From assembly GCF_000745005.1 (NCBI RefSeq), contig NZ_JQNB01000001.1, positions 3,465,501 through 3,529,500 on the forward strand: DNA of 64,000 bases, given 5' to 3'. Made by a program: the position numbers and the translations under genes. The stretch comes from Luteibacter sp. 9135. Lineage in GTDB: Bacteria; Pseudomonadota; Gammaproteobacteria; Xanthomonadales; Rhodanobacteraceae. The notes under the pieces are model-generated. The model searched no databases, was not told where the DNA came from, and saw only the letters and a program-made list of their open reading frames with translations. Shown here piece after piece: positions 60,862-64,000 of this stretch (positions within the stretch are counted from its first letter, which is position 1; every line of letters starts with the position of its first letter).

Positions 60862-63371
60862 TACCAGTCCTCCCGCACGGCACGCACGGCATCGGTGGAA
60901 AGCACGCGGCGTCCGACCAGCAACGCCGTGCCTCCCGTCGCCACGGCCAGTGCGACGACGACACCGCCGAGCAACGGCCACGGCAGCAGGGTATCCATCG
61001 TCCAGTGGAAGGATTGCGGGTTCACCACCCGGATCAGCACCTGGCTCATGGCCAGGCCGAGGGCGACACCCGCCACGCCACCGACCAGGCCCAGCAGTGT
61101 GCCTTCGATCAGCAGCATGCGCGCAAGATCGCCGCGCAGCGCACCGACGTGGCGCAACATGCCGAACTCGCGGATGCGCGACAGCACCTGCGCGCCGATG
61201 GTGGCCGCCACGCCGGCGAGGCCGACGCACACGGCGATGCCCTCGAGCAGGTAGGTGATGAGGAAACTGCGGTCGAACGCTCGCAGCGCCGTGCCACGAA
61301 TGTCCGCTGGTCGGCTGATGGTCGCCGCCGTACCGCCTGCCTGCGCGACCGTGCGCAATGCGTCCGCCACGGCACCGACCGGCGTACCCGGCATCACGCC
61401 GACGGATACGCCACTGCGCGAGCGGTCACCGGTCAGCCGCGTATACGCGCGCTCATCGATGACGATGGCACCCTGCTGGCGGGCGTAGTCGCGCCACACA
61501 CCGGCCACGGTTGCACGCGGCGATCCCGGCAGCGGCAAGGTCAGCGTATCGCCGGGCGCCCAGTGATAGAGGCGCGAGGCAGGCTCGGACACCCAGACCG
61601 GAAGGCTACCGGACGGAGGCGTCCGCTGGGGGCCGATCAGCGCCAGCCGCGCGCCCGGTCCGTCGAGCGTCCTGACCACCAGGGTGACCGCGGGTCGACT
61701 CGCATCGAACTGCAACGGCACCTCTTTAAGGGTGCCCAGCCAGGCGACGCCCGGCACGGCGCGCATGCGCGCCTGGGTCGCGGCGTCGAAGCTGCCGCCC
61801 GCCCCCGTCCCCGCCACGACGTAGAGATCGGCCTGCAACACATCGCCCAGCCAGCGTTCCACGGAGCCCCGGAAGCTGGTGACCATGACCGCCATCGCCA
61901 CCGTGAGCGCGGTGGAGGCGAGCACGCCCGCCAGGGCGACCGAGGCCTGCGACGGCGCGCCCCACAACCGTGCGGCCGCCAGCCGGAACGCGACCGAGCG
62001 CACGGGGAGCAGGCGCAGCGGTGCCACCAGCAGCCGCGACAACCACGGCATCAGCATCACGCCACCGGCCAGCAGCAGGGCCATGGCGATGTAACCGAAC
62101 AGGGCGATGCCGCCGACGGCGGGCAGCAACGACGCGCCGAGTGCCGCGGCCAGCAGCACCAGCGCCGGCCGCACCCGCGCGGGCGTGCGCGGATCGACGG
62201 CATCGCCGGCGTTCTTGATCGCGATGCCCGGCGCGATGCGCGAGGCCGCCAGTGCGGGCACCATGCTGCCCAGCACGGCCGCGCCGACGCCGAGCGCGCC
62301 AAAGACGAGCGCTGGCCAGGGCGCGAACACCAGCCGGGGCGCCTGGCCGTGGAAGTATCCGCCACCCAGGTCGCCGCCGAGCATCGTCAGCGCCAGCTGG
62401 GCCAGGCCCAGACCCAGGCCGATGCCTGCCGCCGCGCCGAGCAGGCCCAGTGCCAGCGCCTCGCCAAGTATCTGGGCGAGCAGGCTGCCCTTCGCCATGC
62501 CCAGTACCCGCAGCAGCGCCAGTTGCGACCGTCGTCGGGCCACCGAGAGAGATTGCGCGGAATAGACCAGGAAGCCGCCCGTGAGCAGGGCGATCAGCGC
62601 CAGCATGTCGAGGTTGACCCGATACGCCGCGGACAGGCCGTCGTTACGGGCGACATCGCTGGCGGCATCCGCGATCACCACGTCGGCCGGAAGGCTTTCG
62701 CGAATGGCCCGCCGGACCGCGGCACCATCGGACGACGGTGCCAGATGGACGTCCAACCGTTGCAACCTGCCCAGGGCGCCGAAACGCCACTGCGCCGCCG
62801 CGATATCCATGACGGCGCGCGGCTGGGCACCCTCGGGAAGGCTGCCGGCGATGCGCACTTGGCGGCTGCGCCCGTTGGCGGTGAGGGTCACTGTCTCGCC
62901 CGGCGCACGGCCGACGATCTTCTGGATGCCCTGGGAAAGATAGATCGCGTCACCGGCAAGCAGGCCGCCCATGGCACCGGCATCGATCGGCCCCGTGGCC
63001 TGTCCGGTGGGCGCCGGGCGCAACAGGTCGACGCCCTCCAGCGATACCGGCGTCGTGCCGTCGAGGGTGGCCGGCAACACCACCACGGGTGATACGTCGA
63101 TGTCGGCCAGGCGCGCCACCCGCGGATAAAGCATCTCGTCGAAACCCAGCGGACTGGCCGAGCGCAGGGTGAGATCCGCCGCTCCGCTGACCGCGTGCAC
63201 GGCCTTGTCGAACTCGCCCAGCGCCGACGCGTTGATCAGGTGCACCGCGAAGCCGAGCGAGACGCCCAGCGCAATGGCCAGCACCGCCGACAACGCGCGG
63301 CCGGGATAGGCGCGCCACTCGCTGCCGAGCAGCCAGCGGCCAGCAAGGGGCAGCAGTCGGCGCTCAGCCAC
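60861..63371 (-). CDS. ABC transporter permease, FtsX/MacB type
   Basis: 836 residues from a GTG start at 63371. Two FtsX-like halves, each with an extracytoplasmic domain and about four membrane segments (for example LDMLALIALLTGGFLVYSAQSLSVARRRSQLALLRVLGM, and ALRGDLARMLLIEGTLLGLVGGVAGVALGLAMS). It resembles AttG/YbbP-like permeases. It overlaps the ATPase gene by eight bases. Confidence 0.9.
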   Translation of the reverse strand: MAERRLLPLAGRWLLGSEWRAYPGRALSAVLAIALGVSLGFAVHLINASALGEFDKAVHAVSGAADLTLRSASPLGFDEMLYPRVARLADIDVSPVVVLPATLDGTTPVSLEGVDLLRPAPTGQATGPIDAGAMGGLLAGDAIYLSQGIQKIVGRAPGETVTLTANGRSRQVRIAGSLPEGAQPRAVMDIAAAQWRFGALGRLQRLDVHLAPSSDGAAVRRAIRESLPADVVIADAASDVARNDGLSAAYRVNLDMLALIALLTGGFLVYSAQSLSVARRRSQLALLRVLGMAKGSLLAQILGEALALGLLGAAAGIGLGLGLAQLALTMLGGDLGGGYFHGQAPRLVFAPWPALVFGALGVGAAVLGSMVPALAASRIAPGIAIKNAGDAVDPRTPARVRPALVLLAAALGASLLPAVGGIALFGYIAMALLLAGGVMLMPWLSRLLVAPLRLLPVRSVAFRLAAARLWGAPSQASVALAGVLASTALTVAMAVMVTSFRGSVERWLGDVLQADLYVVAGTGAGGSFDAATQARMRAVPGVAWLGTLKEVPLQFDASRPAVTLVVRTLDGPGARLALIGPQRTPPSGSLPVWVSEPASRLYHWAPGDTLTLPLPGSPRATVAGVWRDYARQQGAIVIDERAYTRLTGDRSRSGVSVGVMPGTPVGAVADALRTVAQAGGTAATISRPADIRGTALRAFDRSFLITYLLEGIAVCVGLAGVAATIGAQVLSRIREFGMLRHVGALRGDLARMLLIEGTLLGLVGGVAGVALGLAMSQVLIRVVNPQSFHWTMDTLLPWPLLGGVVVALAVATGGTALLVGRRVLSTDAVRAVREDW

Positions 63372-64000
63372 GCGGCACGAGACCCTGCTGCGACAACACG
63401 AGGGTGCGATCCGCCGCGGCCGCCGCCACGGCGGAATGGGTCACCAGCAGCACCGCGGCGCCGGCCTCGCGCACGCGCTCGACGAACAACGCGAGCGTGC
63501 GCGCCGCGGTCTCGGGATCGAGGTTGCCCGTGGGTTCGTCGGCCAGGATCAACCCGGGTCGGTGGACCAGGGCCCGCGCGACCGCCACGCGCTGCAACTC
63601 GCCGCCCGACAGTTCCCGCGGATAGGCGCCGCCGCGGCCACCCAGGCCCACCGCCACGAGCATGGCTTCGGCGGCAAGCAGGGATTCGCCCGCTTCGCGT
63701 CCCTGCAGGGCCAGCGGCAACGCCACGTTGTGCGCCAGATCCAGGTGCGGCAGCACATGGAACGCCTGGAACACGAAGCCGATGCTGTCGCGACGCAGCG
63801 CCGTGCGGCCATCGTCGTCCAGGCCGGCGATGTCGGTGCCGCCGATACGCACCTGCCCCGCATCGGGGGTATCCAGACCCGCGATGAGGTTCAGCAGCGT
63901 GGACTTGCCCGCACCGGATTCGCCGGTGACGGCGACGAATTCACCGGGGGCCAGCGCCAGATCGAGGCCATCGAACAGCGTGCGGCCTCCGGGCACCGTC
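63364..64000 (-). CDS. ABC transporter ATP-binding protein (5' end outside the window)
   Basis: At least 211 residues; the true start lies beyond the right edge, and the GTG at 63996 is probably internal. Walker A is GESGAGKST, the signature is LSGGELQRVAVARALVHRP, and Walker B is LILADEPTG. It is a LolD/MacB-like subfamily. It feeds the permease and AttH-like gene in one operon. Confidence 0.92.
   Translation of the reverse strand, partial: TVPGGRTLFDGLDLALAPGEFVAVTGESGAGKSTLLNLIAGLDTPDAGQVRIGGTDIAGLDDDGRTALRRDSIGFVFQAFHVLPHLDLAHNVALPLALQGREAGESLLAAEAMLVAVGLGGRGGAYPRELSGGELQRVAVARALVHRPGLILADEPTGNLDPETAARTLALFVERVREAGAAVLLVTHSAVAAAAADRTLVLSQQGLVPRG

Overview
The window is high-GC, densely coded gammaproteobacterial chromosome with no tRNA, rRNA, CRISPR, insertion sequence or phage gene that I can see. 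The order ndk-rlmN-pilF-rodZ-(yfgM-like)-bamB-der, the outer-membrane TonB receptors, the HiPIP, the single kynurenine-pathway dioxygenase and the many REP-type palindromes (GTAGGAGCGCAC... type) suggest a member of the Xanthomonadales/Lysobacterales, most likely Rhodanobacteraceae (Luteibacter/Dyella-like). This assignment is inference from gene content; no 16S gene is present.

Layout. 1-8.8 kb: the edge of folD, an acetyltransferase, then a minus-strand housekeeping block (rhodanese-MoeB, der, bamB, YfgM-like, rodZ, pilF, rlmN, ndk). 9.0-13.4 kb: a TetR/PsrA-like repressor with a perfect palindromic operator, followed by a fadB-type and fadA-type beta-oxidation pair. 13.4-14.2 kb: a REP-rich patch holding a CsaA-like gene. 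14.2-20.3 kb: 3-hydroxyanthranilate dioxygenase, a Nudix protein, an outer-membrane protein, two tandem paralogous amino-acid permeases, a possible small RNA and a HiPIP. 20.4-26.7 kb: methionine salvage, with mtnB-mtnD-mtnC plus a C13-like peptidase on the plus strand, and a methionine-type aminotransferase with an omega-amidase on the minus strand. Both transcription units start with the same palindrome, TTTGGAC(G/G)(T/G)CCAAA. 26.8-34 kb: an azoreductase, a small Cys-rich metallothionein-like protein, an MrfA/MrfB (YprA/YprB) DNA-repair pair and a run of small unknown genes. 34-40.6 kb: two divergent L,D-transpeptidases, a 2OG-Fe dioxygenase, a Pit phosphate transporter and a divergent CHAD protein.

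40.6-50.5 kb: a secreted GH18 chitinase with a structured leader, a siderophore-type TonB receptor, a large Oar-like TonB receptor with a 357-base leader carrying two inverted repeats, and a LytS/LytTR two-component pair. 51-64 kb: a DeoR-type regulator divergent from nudK across phased direct repeats, an HD-GYP protein, an RMD1/DUF155 protein, an AI-2E family exporter, a DUF2252 protein, two large inverted hairpin elements, a CPA1-type cation/proton antiporter, and an AttH-like lipocalin/ABC transporter operon that runs off the right edge.

The best candidates for new biology are the shared operator that appears to tie the two methionine-salvage transcription units together, the paired hairpin elements at 58 kb, the leader of the Oar-like receptor, the DeoR/nudK operator array, and the compact metallothionein-like/small-protein pair. 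None is demonstrated here; each finding states what would settle it.
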